A DNA stretch of 64,000 nt from Verrucomicrobiota bacterium (GTDB lineage Bacteria > Verrucomicrobiota > Verrucomicrobiia > Limisphaerales > JACPZS01): assembly GCA_016195385.1 (NCBI GenBank), contig JACPZS010000039.1:1-64000 (forward strand), read 5' to 3'. Position numbers and translations under genes: made by a program. This document shows, piece by piece, positions 1-10,272 of this stretch. The notes beneath the pieces were generated by a model that saw only the letters and a list, made by a program, of their open reading frames with translations, was not told the origin of the DNA and ran no database searches. Position 1 is the first letter of the stretch. Each line of letters starts with the position of its first letter.

Positions 1-2
1 GC

Positions 3-3000
3 CTGGCGAGTGCCACGACGAGATTGGAGGTGGCCACGGAGTTCGATGCCGCGCCCGTGCCGAAGATCACGCCGACGGTTCTGCGCGCGACGACCGATGA
101 CCAGTTGCGCCAGACGATGGCCGAGCCGGATTTTACGGATGCGTTTTTGGACTTCTCCTCCATGCAGATGTTGCCCGGTCGCGCCTTTGAGCTGGCGGGC
201 GAGAACGTGGGCGTAATGACGACGAACCAATTCATCCCCGTGGGGAAGCAATGGCAGGTGATTGACGGGCGAAGCTTCCTTTTTGAACAGGTGGAATATC
301 CGGCGGTGCTGCCGCTGCTCAAGGCCTTGCCCGATACGAAACAAGCCCGCGTGAATTCAACGAGCGCACCGCAGCGTCTGGCGGCTGCCCAGACCGGTGG
401 GGCAAGCGTCCCCACGCGCCCTAATCTTGTGCATTCGCGTGTGGATGAAGAAAATATCACGGCTCGTCCGGAGCCTCGCCCTCCCGTTCCGTCAACCGGG
501 AGGGTGAGCGTCCCCGCGAGCCGCGATCTCCATCGGCGCGCGTTTGCCGAGGCGCTGCCACCAGTTCCCATCACCAAACCAGCCACGAGCATTGTGCAAC
601 CGACCCAGATTGCTTCCCACCCGCGCGGCGTGGCGATTGATTACACGATCTTGGGCAGCCAATCGACCCCGTTCACCTTTCAAGGCGACGTTACTTACGC
701 CGTGGTCGCCGGTTGCAATTTCAGCGCGGCGGTTACGCTTGAAGGTGGCGCCGTAATCAAAAGCGCCCGCTACAACCAATTTACCACGCCGGATTACACT
801 ATGGGTGTGCATCTGTTCAATCCTGCCACCCTTAATTGCCTGACCACGCCCTATCGCCCGGCAATTTTCACATGCAAGGATGATGACAGCGTTGGTGAAA
901 AGCTGCCCAACATCACAGTCGGCACACAAACCTGGCCCGGCAGCACCGGCTCGCCCATCTATTGGTATGCTTATCGGGGCATCGCCTTCTGGTCGCCTTC
1001 ACTCCCGACGGATATGCATGATGTGCGCTTCTCCTACGCGGTTCAAGCATACGGCGCTTTCAATGCCCCGGCCAGCCCGCTGAACAGTCTGCGTCATGCG
1101 CAGATTACCTATTCCCAAGTCGGGCTGGATATTTACAATGCGAGCGTTGCCTTGCGCAACGTGCTCGTCTCTGGTTCCAGCTATGCCGCCTGTGGCGTTG
1201 CCGGTAATCCCAGCCCCTCCAGTTCGATCATCGCCGAAAATGTGACCTTTGATGGTGGTTCTTATCTTTTCACTCCCACGAGCAATGGCTCTATTTTCAC
1301 CTTCAACAATTGCCTCATCACCGGCATCTCCGCTCAGGGAAATGGCTTTTACACCGGCTTGGGCAACTACCAACCCGGCTCCAGCGCGGGTGTCTATCAA
1401 ACCATCGGCGCGGGCGCGCACTACCTCGCGGTGGGCAGCCCGCACCGTAACGCCGGCGTCACCTCGATCAATGCTCAACTGCTGGCTGATCTCCAATCTC
1501 GCACCACGTATCCGCCGACCGCCCCCACCACCGCATACTCGATCAACGCCACGCTGTCGCCCGATCTCGTGAACGTGCCGCGCGACAACGATAATATGCC
1601 TGACCGTGGTTATCATTACGATCCCATTGACTACGCTTGGGGCGGGCTTACGTTGAACAGCGGCGTCACGCTGGTTTTGACCAACGGCGTGGCCATCGCC
1701 GCGTATGGCAACAAAGGTCTCACGATGCAGAGCGGCAGCAAATTGATCAGCGAAGGCACGCCCACGGCGCTCAACCGGCTCACGCGCTTCCACACGGTGC
1801 AAGAATTGGCGACCAGTTCGTGGAACGGCAGCACTCTTTCGGCCGTGAGCATTCTCGAGGCGGCCACCAGCGCCACTTGGGAGACGCGCCTGCGCTTCAC
1901 GGATATCTCGCTCATGAACGACACCGAGACCCGCCACCAATTGTTGAGCAACACGCCCAGCGCCGCCAGCGGCGTGCTCGCGCTGGCCGACTGCCAGTTG
2001 CGCGGCGTGACCGCGCAGTTCTACAGCTACAACTCGTTCGGGCCGGCCTACAACTTCACCAACAACCTGGTGCTGCGCTCGCGCACGAGTTTCACGCAAA
2101 TCAGCGGGCTGGGTTTCCTGCCGCTCACGGTCAACCTCTACAACAACACGTTCTCCGGCGGCCTACTGAATCTGACGTATGGCGACAGCTCCTCGGTGTG
2201 GACGGTGCGGGATAATTTGTTTGACAGTTTGTCGCTGGGCGTCGGCACACAGTATTTCACCCACGACCATAATGCCTACTCGGCCACGACCGGCAACAGC
2301 ATCCTCAACGGGCCGACGAGTGGCAACATTACCACCGGTCTTGCCCAACCGCTGGATTATCAAAGCGGCCCGGCGGCCAACTGGTACGGCGTGGAAGGCG
2401 GGTGGTATTTGAACACGACGGGCGGCAAGTTGAGTCAATTATTGGCTCCGACGGCTGGCAGTCGTTCACCTGTCGCGGCGGGCCTTTATCACTACACTCC
2501 CCGAACAACACTAAACTACAAAGAAGGCACCGACGCGACCATCCAAAGGACCGCGATTGGCTTCCACTACGTCGGCGCGAACTCGCAAAGCCAACCCATC
2601 GACACCGACGCTGACGGCGCGCCCGACTATTGGGAGGATAGGAATGGGAATAATCAGTTTGACTTCGCCACCGGCACAAATCCCTTCGGTGTCACAACTA
2701 ATTCAATCGAGACTCAACTCAACGGCACGTTTACGCTACAGACCAGTTTTGCTGGCGCGCATCAAAGCGTGTTGGCCCCACCCGTACCTGACAACGGAGA
2801 ACTTGTCCCCGATGTTATGGGAGCAATCGGCCCGGGGCACTTTGTCGAACTAATCAATGGAGGTATTTATGTCTTCAACCGTGCAGGTGGGTTTCTTAAG
2901 TTTGCCACCCTGGACGCCTTTTTTGCCTTGACCCTGACTTCCTCAAGCGGGACCACGAATTTCCCGCGAAACGGCAGCTTTGATCCGCGCATCCTTTATG

Positions 3001-4109
3001 ATCCGTCGAATGGCGGCCACTGGATAGCTTGTGCTCTGGAACACAATGGTGACGTGGACAACCAATTCTTGATCGCGGTGAGCAAAACCAACGATCCACT
3101 TGGAAACGCAGGTAGTACTTGGATTCAGGACAATTGGAACAAATTCTGGGTCAATATCGCAACGGCATCAGGCAAATTAACAGATTTTGATACGTTGGGC
3201 ATGGACGCGAACGGTGTGTATGTCGCTGCTTTGAGGCGCACGACTGGCCCTCTGAATCCAGCGTCGGATTACTCCGCCATTGTCGCGATTCCGAAAAGTC
3301 TCTTGTACGCTACAGCCCCTTCCCCGACACTTTCCGCCGATCCCAAGGTGAAGAAATTTGATACAGCCGTGGGTGTCTTTTTTGTCCAACCCGCGATCAA
3401 TTTCGATGCCGTTGCCGCCACCGGCCCAGCTTGGTTTGTGCGCGTTCCGTACGATGTTGGCTCTTCGAGTATTTACTCCACGACAGTGACATGGGACGTC
3501 AACGGCGTGCCGCAAGCCCCCGGAGCTTGGCAGCCGATCAACAATGCAGGCATTGCCTACGAAGCCGTTCCAACAGGCGACATACCGCAGCCTGCCACTG
3601 GATCTACGATATTCAAAATAGTAGACCCAAAAGCTGGACTCTCCGCTACAGTAATCCGTAACGGTATTCTTTGGACCTCTCACACGGTCGGTGTTGGTGG
3701 TTCCGCCCGGAGCGGCTGCCAGTGGCTGAATTTCTCAATCAGTGGAACGACGCTCACCTTTGGAGCTTCGAGCACCGTCTCTCATTCTACTCGCTGGTAT
3801 TATTATCCTTCGCTGATGGTCAACGCGCGCGGCGAGATGCTGATGGGCTTTGCTGGCTCCAGCTCCGCAGAGAACGTGGGAGTTTGGTACGTAACTCGTA
3901 CGGCTGGTGGCTCCTTGGGGACGGTGCAGTCTCCCAAGGCTGGTGAAAATGCAATCTTTACCGTAACAAATCCAGGGGATTACAGCAGCACTACCTTGGA
4001 CCCGAACGATGGAGTAACATTCTGGACAATTCAGGAATATGCAAATCAGGTAGCGGTACCGTCCGGCCCCCCGTGGGGCACATGGATCATCGCAATCAGT
4101 CCATATTAG
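3..4109 (+). CDS. Large secreted protein, probably truncated at the window edge, with beta-helix-like repeats and a TSP3-like Asp-rich segment
   Basis: Frame is open to the window start; the listed start at 24 is a TTG. Contains DTDADGAPDYWEDRNGNNQFDFATGTNPFG (thrombospondin type-3-like). Confidence 0.75.
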   Translation: MASATTRLEVATEFDAAPVPKITPTVLRATTDDQLRQTMAEPDFTDAFLDFSSMQMLPGRAFELAGENVGVMTTNQFIPVGKQWQVIDGRSFLFEQVEYPAVLPLLKALPDTKQARVNSTSAPQRLAAAQTGGASVPTRPNLVHSRVDEENITARPEPRPPVPSTGRVSVPASRDLHRRAFAEALPPVPITKPATSIVQPTQIASHPRGVAIDYTILGSQSTPFTFQGDVTYAVVAGCNFSAAVTLEGGAVIKSARYNQFTTPDYTMGVHLFNPATLNCLTTPYRPAIFTCKDDDSVGEKLPNITVGTQTWPGSTGSPIYWYAYRGIAFWSPSLPTDMHDVRFSYAVQAYGAFNAPASPLNSLRHAQITYSQVGLDIYNASVALRNVLVSGSSYAACGVAGNPSPSSSIIAENVTFDGGSYLFTPTSNGSIFTFNNCLITGISAQGNGFYTGLGNYQPGSSAGVYQTIGAGAHYLAVGSPHRNAGVTSINAQLLADLQSRTTYPPTAPTTAYSINATLSPDLVNVPRDNDNMPDRGYHYDPIDYAWGGLTLNSGVTLVLTNGVAIAAYGNKGLTMQSGSKLISEGTPTALNRLTRFHTVQELATSSWNGSTLSAVSILEAATSATWETRLRFTDISLMNDTETRHQLLSNTPSAASGVLALADCQLRGVTAQFYSYNSFGPAYNFTNNLVLRSRTSFTQISGLGFLPLTVNLYNNTFSGGLLNLTYGDSSSVWTVRDNLFDSLSLGVGTQYFTHDHNAYSATTGNSILNGPTSGNITTGLAQPLDYQSGPAANWYGVEGGWYLNTTGGKLSQLLAPTAGSRSPVAAGLYHYTPRTTLNYKEGTDATIQRTAIGFHYVGANSQSQPIDTDADGAPDYWEDRNGNNQFDFATGTNPFGVTTNSIETQLNGTFTLQTSFAGAHQSVLAPPVPDNGELVPDVMGAIGPGHFVELINGGIYVFNRAGGFLKFATLDAFFALTLTSSSGTTNFPRNGSFDPRILYDPSNGGHWIACALEHNGDVDNQFLIAVSKTNDPLGNAGSTWIQDNWNKFWVNIATASGKLTDFDTLGMDANGVYVAALRRTTGPLNPASDYSAIVAIPKSLLYATAPSPTLSADPKVKKFDTAVGVFFVQPAINFDAVAATGPAWFVRVPYDVGSSSIYSTTVTWDVNGVPQAPGAWQPINNAGIAYEAVPTGDIPQPATGSTIFKIVDPKAGLSATVIRNGILWTSHTVGVGGSARSGCQWLNFSISGTTLTFGASSTVSHSTRWYYYPSLMVNARGEMLMGFAGSSSAENVGVWYVTRTAGGSLGTVQSPKAGENAIFTVTNPGDYSSTTLDPNDGVTFWTIQEYANQVAVPSGPPWGTWIIAISPY

Positions 4110-4112
4110 CCG

Positions 4113-4976
4113 ATGAGAAATATACGTTCACTCTTTTGTATTCACGGCTTCTACTGGTTTATTTTGATTAGCCACGGATCTACGAACAGCCTGCCGAATG
4201 TCACCATTGTATTTCCACCCGACAATGTCCGGGTACGTTGGTTGACCGGAGTCGCTCTAAGGGCGGACGCCAGTGCCTTGGTCGGAACTATTCAGGAAGT
4301 GCAATTCTTTTCCGATACCAATTTCATCGGAAGTGCGAGTTTTCCGCCATACACTAATTTGTTCAGTGCTTGGCCTGAAGGCATTCTGACGCTTACGGCT
4401 GTGGCCATCGACAATGCCGGCGCTCGAGCTACCTCCGCACCGGTGCATGTGATCGCCCAACAGCCTCCAACCACGTCGCGGCTGATCATCACCTCGCCTG
4501 CCAATCACGCGATATTGCCAGCACTCGTACCCTTTACCATCGAAGCCAATCTCGTAACTACCGACGGCCGCGAATGGCCGGCGGCTTTCTTCAATGGAAC
4601 AAATCTCATCGGAGAGGTGGCAGAGCCGCCGTATCGCCTCACGGTGAGTAATTTGCTGGCCGGCGATTATACCTTCCGCGTCCATGTGGACACCGGCGGC
4701 CGGTATGCCCCTTTCTACACCAACGATTTTAATCCGATTACAATTCATGTTGCTCCACTGCTTTTGCAATCGCCATCTTTGACGCAAACGAATGGACTTC
4801 AGTTTGAAGTGGCGGGCGACATTGTCCTGAAGACTAACCTTATTGAAGCATCGCTGGACTTATTGAACTGGCTACCGCTACAAACGAATGTGCCAAACGA
4901 AAATAGTTTCCTTTTCCTCGACACCGAGGCGACAAATTACTCGCGGCGCTTTTATCGCGTGCGCTTGGGGCCGTAG
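4113..4976 (+). CDS. Exported Ig-like-domain protein of unknown function
   Basis: 287-aa ORF beginning 4 nt after the upstream stop; hydrophobic N-terminus; C-terminus ends RRFYRVRLGP like other exported proteins in the window. Confidence 0.6.
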   Translation: MRNIRSLFCIHGFYWFILISHGSTNSLPNVTIVFPPDNVRVRWLTGVALRADASALVGTIQEVQFFSDTNFIGSASFPPYTNLFSAWPEGILTLTAVAIDNAGARATSAPVHVIAQQPPTTSRLIITSPANHAILPALVPFTIEANLVTTDGREWPAAFFNGTNLIGEVAEPPYRLTVSNLLAGDYTFRVHVDTGGRYAPFYTNDFNPITIHVAPLLLQSPSLTQTNGLQFEVAGDIVLKTNLIEASLDLLNWLPLQTNVPNENSFLFLDTEATNYSRRFYRVRLGP

Positions 4977-5018
4977 CGCAGTTTTAGCTGTTTCGCAGAG
5001 CAAGTTTATCAAACCAGC

Positions 5019-5112
5019 TTCGGCACGAAAGGCTTGACTGTGAAAGCGGGCGCAAAATTGATCAGCGAAGGCACGCCCACGGCGCTCAATTGTCTCACGC
5101 GTTTCATATCTG
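5019..5112 (+). pseudogene. Decayed fragment homologous to part of the 1361-aa ORF
   Basis: FGTKGLTVKAGAKLISEGTPTALNCLTRF matches YGNKGLTMQSGSKLISEGTPTALNRLTRF; 35 nt identical (1740-1774 = 5055-5089). Confidence 0.75.
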
Positions 5113-5292
5113 GCCAGCGCTATTGCTGTCTGCGCCCGGGGCCGTGCGCAGGCAAACAATCCTGGCCGCGGGGAATCCGTTCACAGAATTCTTCGCGTCA
5201 GGCAAGAACTGGTCTCGTTGCTTTTCCGAATTCCCATCACAACGAACCGGAATAACTCGATTCACCAGTTCGGGTATTCCAGCTTCACATTT

Positions 5293-8256
5293 TCACCGCA
5301 CCAGCCGCACGCGATACCAACGCCCGCGCAGTTGATTGGTGGCCGCGAACGTCGTGTCGTCGAAAAATTCCAGCGCCCCTTTCGCGCGACGCGGGAAATT
5401 CGTCGAAACCAATTCGACAAAATTCGTGAACGGGTAGTCGGCGATTTCGAGCTGGTAGCTGCGCCCGGCAACGGCGGACCACGTGATGCGATTGGCGCCG
5501 CGCCCGAGCACTTGCAATTGCACGCGCAGCACGGAGGCCGGGTCACGCGGGTTGGTGCCCGCGAGGAATTCCATCGCGTTGGAAAAGCCGTCGTGATCCG
5601 GATCGCCGCCCGCGCCATCATCACCGGCAGCCGAGAGCGGATTCAATCCATGCGCGACTTCCCAGCCGTCGGGCAAACCGTCGCCGTCCGTATCGGCGTT
5701 GTTCACATCGGTGCCAAGAGCCAATTCTTGTTCGACGTTCAGGCCGTCGTCATCGGCGTCGGGATCAGCCGCAAGTTGCACCGAAACACCTTCCAGCACG
5801 ACTGGTCCGATTCCTGAGCCGATCATCCGATTGCCGAGAAAACCATCGTCGAGCAAGCGTGTTTGCTGATCGAGGTTCGTGTTGAAAGTCTCGCCGCCCA
5901 CGACTGCGCCGAGTTTGATGCTGTCACCGGGGCGCGCGCCGCCGAGTTCGCGCAGCGGGATGGCGAGTTCGATGAAGTTGGCGTTTTCCTCGCCGGTGAT
6001 GCTGGTGATTTGCGGCGAGGAATGATGTTGCTGGAGGAGAATGCCCGGCACATCCGGAATCGCCGCGTCGAGTTTGAACACGCCCTGGCCGATGTTCACC
6101 GCGAGGTTGCTCCGCCTGAAATTGCGAAACTGTCCGTCGGCCAGTTCGTCGCCGAGGAGGCAGCCGATGGCGGGCGCGAAGTTGGTGAACGAAAGGTTGG
6201 CCAGGAAGTCGAGTCCATCGGCCCCCTGCCCTGCCGGATCGACGATGCCATTGCCGACGTTGAGCAAATTCGTAACGCCAGACAGGCGGGGCGATTCAAT
6301 GAAGAGGAAGATATTATTGTTCGCGTAGATCATCGTTTGCTCGAACCCGACGTAAAGATTGGTGCGGTCATTGTTCACAAACACACGACCGAGGTTGGAG
6401 AATTTTCCGCTGAACGTGGGAATGGGTGAACCCGCGAAATCGAATCGCTGATAAAACGTATTTCCCTGAAAATCATCGGCCGGCCTCGTGTTGATGTCCG
6501 GCGTGTGCCAGCTCGCGCGGTAAATTTGCGACGGCGGCACCGCGCGCTGGATGGTCATCGTGTCAAAGACTTCGCCAAATTGATCGATGGCCTCGGCCCG
6601 CAAAGTGTCGCCTTCGATTTCGACTCGCAGGCATTCATAGCGAAACCAGATCATTGAACTGGCGGCATCCAGAGCCGTGAAACCGTAAAGCCCAGCGCCC
6701 CCGCCGCCGCTCGTGATGGCGTGGACGCCGTTCGTCGGATTAAATCGTTCGTAGAGATGTTCGTGGCCGTTGAGCACAAGTTGCACGCCGTACCGGCTGA
6801 ACACGGGCAACAGCGTGTCGCGAATGTCGAGGTTGTCGCGAGTGCCGTTCAAATCCAAATCGTCGAAACGATGGGCCGACGAGGAATTCATCGCGATATG
6901 GAACAACGCGATTTTCCATGGCTTGGCCGTGCGCGCGAGGTCGTTCGTCAGCCATTGATATTGCGCGTCGCCGACGGTCAGCCGGTATTGGTTCTGGAAC
7001 GGCACGAACAGCACGACGAAATGCGCGTCGCCGTGGTCAAACGAGTAGTAGTGCTTCGGACTCGTGCCCGCGAGGAAATGGTCGCTGGCCGGAATGTTGT
7101 TTGTCGGCAGATAAAACGTGTTCAGATACGACTCGACGCCCGAATAGAGATCATGATTGCCGAGCGCGAAGTAATACGGAGTGCTCCGCATGTGCGCGCC
7201 GTAAATACTCAGGCAGCGCGTGTCGATGACGCCGTTGGTGAAACTCGGATAAATGATATCGCCCGCGTGCAACACGAGATCTGGCTGCGCGTCTGCCACA
7301 ACGCGCGCCACGCGCAATTGTTCAATCCGCCCAGAGCCGGTGTCACCGAGCATCATGAACCGCACGCCGCCGGAATTTTTCAGCGTGCGAAAGGAGGCGA
7401 CGGAGGACACTGCGGCGTTGGTGCCATCGCCGCTGCGGACGTGGTAATAGTAGAGGGAATCCGGCGCCAGGTTCCGCAACGTTACGACGTGAGTGGTGAC
7501 CAGATTGGTGTCGCCCACAATGTTCCTCAAATCCGGCGTGAGACCAAATTCCACTTGCGTGTCCGCGGCGACGGGAGTCTTCCAGATGATCTGGATTTGA
7601 TTCGTGCTGGCATTTTGCACGAACGGTCCGCGTTGAAAATTTGCCAGCAACTCCGGCACGATGACGAAGCCGAAAGGATAGTTGAAATTGTTGTGCCCTT
7701 GAATCGCCAACACATTTTCGCCTGGCACGAGCAGGCCGGCAAAATAGCTAACATCGATTTCCTCGGCGTCGCCCGCGAAATGATTCGTCCTCACTGGCGC
7801 GTCGAAGGGCACGTCCGAGCCGACTGCGCCGGGTAGATTTCGGCGCGCGATCTCCACTCCGTTCAAATAGGCGACGAAGCCGTCCTCGTAATCCATCCGC
7901 AACACGAGCCATTTGATCGCGGCTGGATCCGTCACGAGAAATTTCCGCCGCATGAACACCGAGGCATAATTGAAACCCACATCCGGCAGCCCGGTGGCGG
8001 CCGATAGCGTCCCGTAGCCAGGCCCGCCGAAGCCGATGCCCGCTGGGCCGGAAAGCCATTGCGAATCATCAAAACCGCGCTGCCTCCAAAGCGCGCGCGA
8101 ATTGGATGCCTCGGCCACGCCTTTCGCGTACTTCCATTCGTCACCCACGCGGACGAGCGAGACGTCATCCGCAACGAGTAAGCGCGCGCAAGTCAGCAGC
8201 ATGAGAATGGCGACCTGAAACTTTCGCTGCAACACGAAGCGACGGTACGCAAACAT
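5293..8256 (-). CDS. Exported purple-acid-phosphatase-like metallophosphoesterase with TSP3-like C-terminal repeats
   Basis: Motifs MLGDTGSG, LHAGDIIYPS, ALGNHDLY, NGHEHLYER; DADDDGLNVEQELALGTDVNNADTDGDGLPDGWE near the C-terminus. Confidence 0.85.
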   Translation of the reverse strand: MFAYRRFVLQRKFQVAILMLLTCARLLVADDVSLVRVGDEWKYAKGVAEASNSRALWRQRGFDDSQWLSGPAGIGFGGPGYGTLSAATGLPDVGFNYASVFMRRKFLVTDPAAIKWLVLRMDYEDGFVAYLNGVEIARRNLPGAVGSDVPFDAPVRTNHFAGDAEEIDVSYFAGLLVPGENVLAIQGHNNFNYPFGFVIVPELLANFQRGPFVQNASTNQIQIIWKTPVAADTQVEFGLTPDLRNIVGDTNLVTTHVVTLRNLAPDSLYYYHVRSGDGTNAAVSSVASFRTLKNSGGVRFMMLGDTGSGRIEQLRVARVVADAQPDLVLHAGDIIYPSFTNGVIDTRCLSIYGAHMRSTPYYFALGNHDLYSGVESYLNTFYLPTNNIPASDHFLAGTSPKHYYSFDHGDAHFVVLFVPFQNQYRLTVGDAQYQWLTNDLARTAKPWKIALFHIAMNSSSAHRFDDLDLNGTRDNLDIRDTLLPVFSRYGVQLVLNGHEHLYERFNPTNGVHAITSGGGGAGLYGFTALDAASSMIWFRYECLRVEIEGDTLRAEAIDQFGEVFDTMTIQRAVPPSQIYRASWHTPDINTRPADDFQGNTFYQRFDFAGSPIPTFSGKFSNLGRVFVNNDRTNLYVGFEQTMIYANNNIFLFIESPRLSGVTNLLNVGNGIVDPAGQGADGLDFLANLSFTNFAPAIGCLLGDELADGQFRNFRRSNLAVNIGQGVFKLDAAIPDVPGILLQQHHSSPQITSITGEENANFIELAIPLRELGGARPGDSIKLGAVVGGETFNTNLDQQTRLLDDGFLGNRMIGSGIGPVVLEGVSVQLAADPDADDDGLNVEQELALGTDVNNADTDGDGLPDGWEVAHGLNPLSAAGDDGAGGDPDHDGFSNAMEFLAGTNPRDPASVLRVQLQVLGRGANRITWSAVAGRSYQLEIADYPFTNFVELVSTNFPRRAKGALEFFDDTTFAATNQLRGRWYRVRLVR

Positions 8257-8359
8257 TCTGAAATTGCGAACTCGATTTCGCCGGCTTCACGCTTGCCCGT
8301 ACAAACGCCCACTTGAAGCCCACCTCATCATCCAGCATTGCCGGCAATTGGTCTTGCCA

Positions 8360-8776
8360 ATGACGACGCCAATTTTCTACCGTCCCAGCGTGGAATCGAC
8401 GCAACTTTCGCAATATGTGCCGGTGCTTTTGCTCGGCTTGGTCGCCATCGGGTTCGCCGGCGGGACACTGCTCGTTTCGGTGCTCGTCGGCTCTGCCAGC
8501 AAGCGATCCAAGACTAAGGACACCGCCTACGAATGCGGCATGTTGCCCATCGGCGAAGGCAGCACGCGCATGTCGGTGAAGTTTTATCTCGTCGCGATGC
8601 TGTTCATCCTCTTCGACATCGAGGTCGTGTTTCTCTATCCGTGGGCGGTGGTCTATCGGGAGATGCTCGCGACCAACGCCAACTTGATTTTGGGAGCGAT
8701 GCTTTCTTTCCTCGGCATTTTGTTCGTCGGCTACCTATACGCGCTCAAGAAAAACGCGTTCGACTGGAAGAAGTAG
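8360..8776 (+). CDS. nuoA: NADH-quinone oxidoreductase subunit A
   Basis: YVPVLLLGLVAIGFAGG, TAYECGMLPIGEG, VKFYLVAMLFILFDIEVVFLYPWAVVY; internal ATG at 8360 preferred to the 8264 start. Confidence 0.9.
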   Translation: MTTPIFYRPSVESTQLSQYVPVLLLGLVAIGFAGGTLLVSVLVGSASKRSKTKDTAYECGMLPIGEGSTRMSVKFYLVAMLFILFDIEVVFLYPWAVVYREMLATNANLILGAMLSFLGILFVGYLYALKKNAFDWKK

Positions 8777-8836
8777 CGCTCAGAGCTTCGGCACTAAAGG
8801 CCGAACCCGCAGCATGTCTTCAGTGGAATTTTCTTT

Positions 8837-10264
8837 ATGATCAAATTTGGAACCTCCGGCTGGCGCGGGTTGATCGCCCGCGACTTCACGTTCGACAACG
8901 TCCGCCTCGCTTCGCAAGGCATCGCGCTGTATCTCCAGACAGAATTGAAAAATCCCAAGTCCGCGATTCGCGGACGCAAGCCCGTCGTCATCCTCGGCCA
9001 CGACACGCGCTTTCTCGGCCACGAATTCACGCTCGCCGCCGCCGAAGTGTTGACGGCGAACGGTCTTACGCCGCTGATGTGCGGGCGCGACGCGCCCACG
9101 CCTGTCATCGCGCACGCGATTCGTTCGCGACGCGCCATCGGCGGCATCAACATGACGGCCAGTCACAATCCCGCCGAGTATCAAGGGCTAAAATTTTCGA
9201 CCAGCAATGGAGCCGCCGCGCCGCCCGAAGTCACGAAACAGATCGAAGCGAACATCGTGCAACTCGCGGCGCAGAATTGGAGTTTCAAGGCGGCGGTCGT
9301 CGGAAATTTCAAGTGCAATTCCTTCGATCCGCAGCCCGACTATTTCAAACAACTTCGCAAGTTGATCAACTTCGACGTCATCCGAAAGGCGAAGATGAAA
9401 ATCGCCATCGAGTTGATGTACGGCACTGGTCGCGGCTACCTCGACACGCTGCTCGCCAACGCGGGCGCGAAGCTGACTTTGTTCAATGACGAGGTCAACC
9501 CGCTCTTCGGCGGGCATCATCCCGAACCCAACGCTGAGGGCATGAGCGCCGTGCGCGACTGCATTCGTAGCGGCAAAGCGAGTCTCGGCCTCGGCCTCGA
9601 CGGCGATGCGGATCGTTTCGGCATCGTGGACAAAAGCGGCGTCTGGCTCACGCCGAATCAAATTCTCACGCTCGCGCTCTATCATTTGAAAAAGAATCGC
9701 GGCTGGACCGGCGCCGTCGTACGCACCGTGCCGACGAGCCATCAAGTGGATGCCGTTGCCGAATTGCTCGGTGTGCGCGTGCATGAAACGCCCGTGGGCT
9801 TCAAATTCATCGGCGCGTTAATGGAGAGCGAACCGATCATCGTCGGCGGCGAGGAATCCGGCGGCCTGAGCGTCAAGGGCCACGTGCCGGAGAAAGACGG
9901 CATCCTCGCCTGCCTTCTCATGGCGGAACTCGTCGCCACGGAGAACAAATCGCTGGGGCAAATTCTCAAGCATCTCGAAAAGCAGACGGGCGAGTTTCAC
10001 ACCGACCGCATCAACGTCGCGATTCCGGCGGACAAGAAGGAAGCGCTGTTGAAGCGGCTTGCCGCCGGACTCGACAAAATCGGCGCGTTCAAAGTCGAAA
10101 AATTCATCACAACGGATGGCTTCAAGTTTTTGCTGCCGAATCGCGAATGGGTCGCCTTCCGCGCCAGCGGTACCGAGCCGTTGATTCGTTGTTACGTCGA
10201 GGCGAAATCAGCGGCGCAGTTGAAAAAACTGCGTGCGTCGTGCGTGAAGTTGCTCCAAAGCTGA
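8837..10264 (+). CDS. Alpha-D-phosphohexomutase (phosphoglucomutase/phosphomannomutase family)
   Basis: GTSGWRG N-terminus, TASHNPAEYQG phosphoserine loop, GLDGDADRFG metal loop, GEESGG and RASGTEPLIR. Confidence 0.92.
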   Translation: MIKFGTSGWRGLIARDFTFDNVRLASQGIALYLQTELKNPKSAIRGRKPVVILGHDTRFLGHEFTLAAAEVLTANGLTPLMCGRDAPTPVIAHAIRSRRAIGGINMTASHNPAEYQGLKFSTSNGAAAPPEVTKQIEANIVQLAAQNWSFKAAVVGNFKCNSFDPQPDYFKQLRKLINFDVIRKAKMKIAIELMYGTGRGYLDTLLANAGAKLTLFNDEVNPLFGGHHPEPNAEGMSAVRDCIRSGKASLGLGLDGDADRFGIVDKSGVWLTPNQILTLALYHLKKNRGWTGAVVRTVPTSHQVDAVAELLGVRVHETPVGFKFIGALMESEPIIVGGEESGGLSVKGHVPEKDGILACLLMAELVATENKSLGQILKHLEKQTGEFHTDRINVAIPADKKEALLKRLAAGLDKIGAFKVEKFITTDGFKFLLPNREWVAFRASGTEPLIRCYVEAKSAAQLKKLRASCVKLLQS

Positions 10265-10272
10265 CACCGGCG

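Noticed and set aside
999-2099. 366-aa minus-strand ORF within the first gene
   Set aside because: Antisense shadow ORF with low-complexity Arg/Val/Ala content and no recognisable motif.
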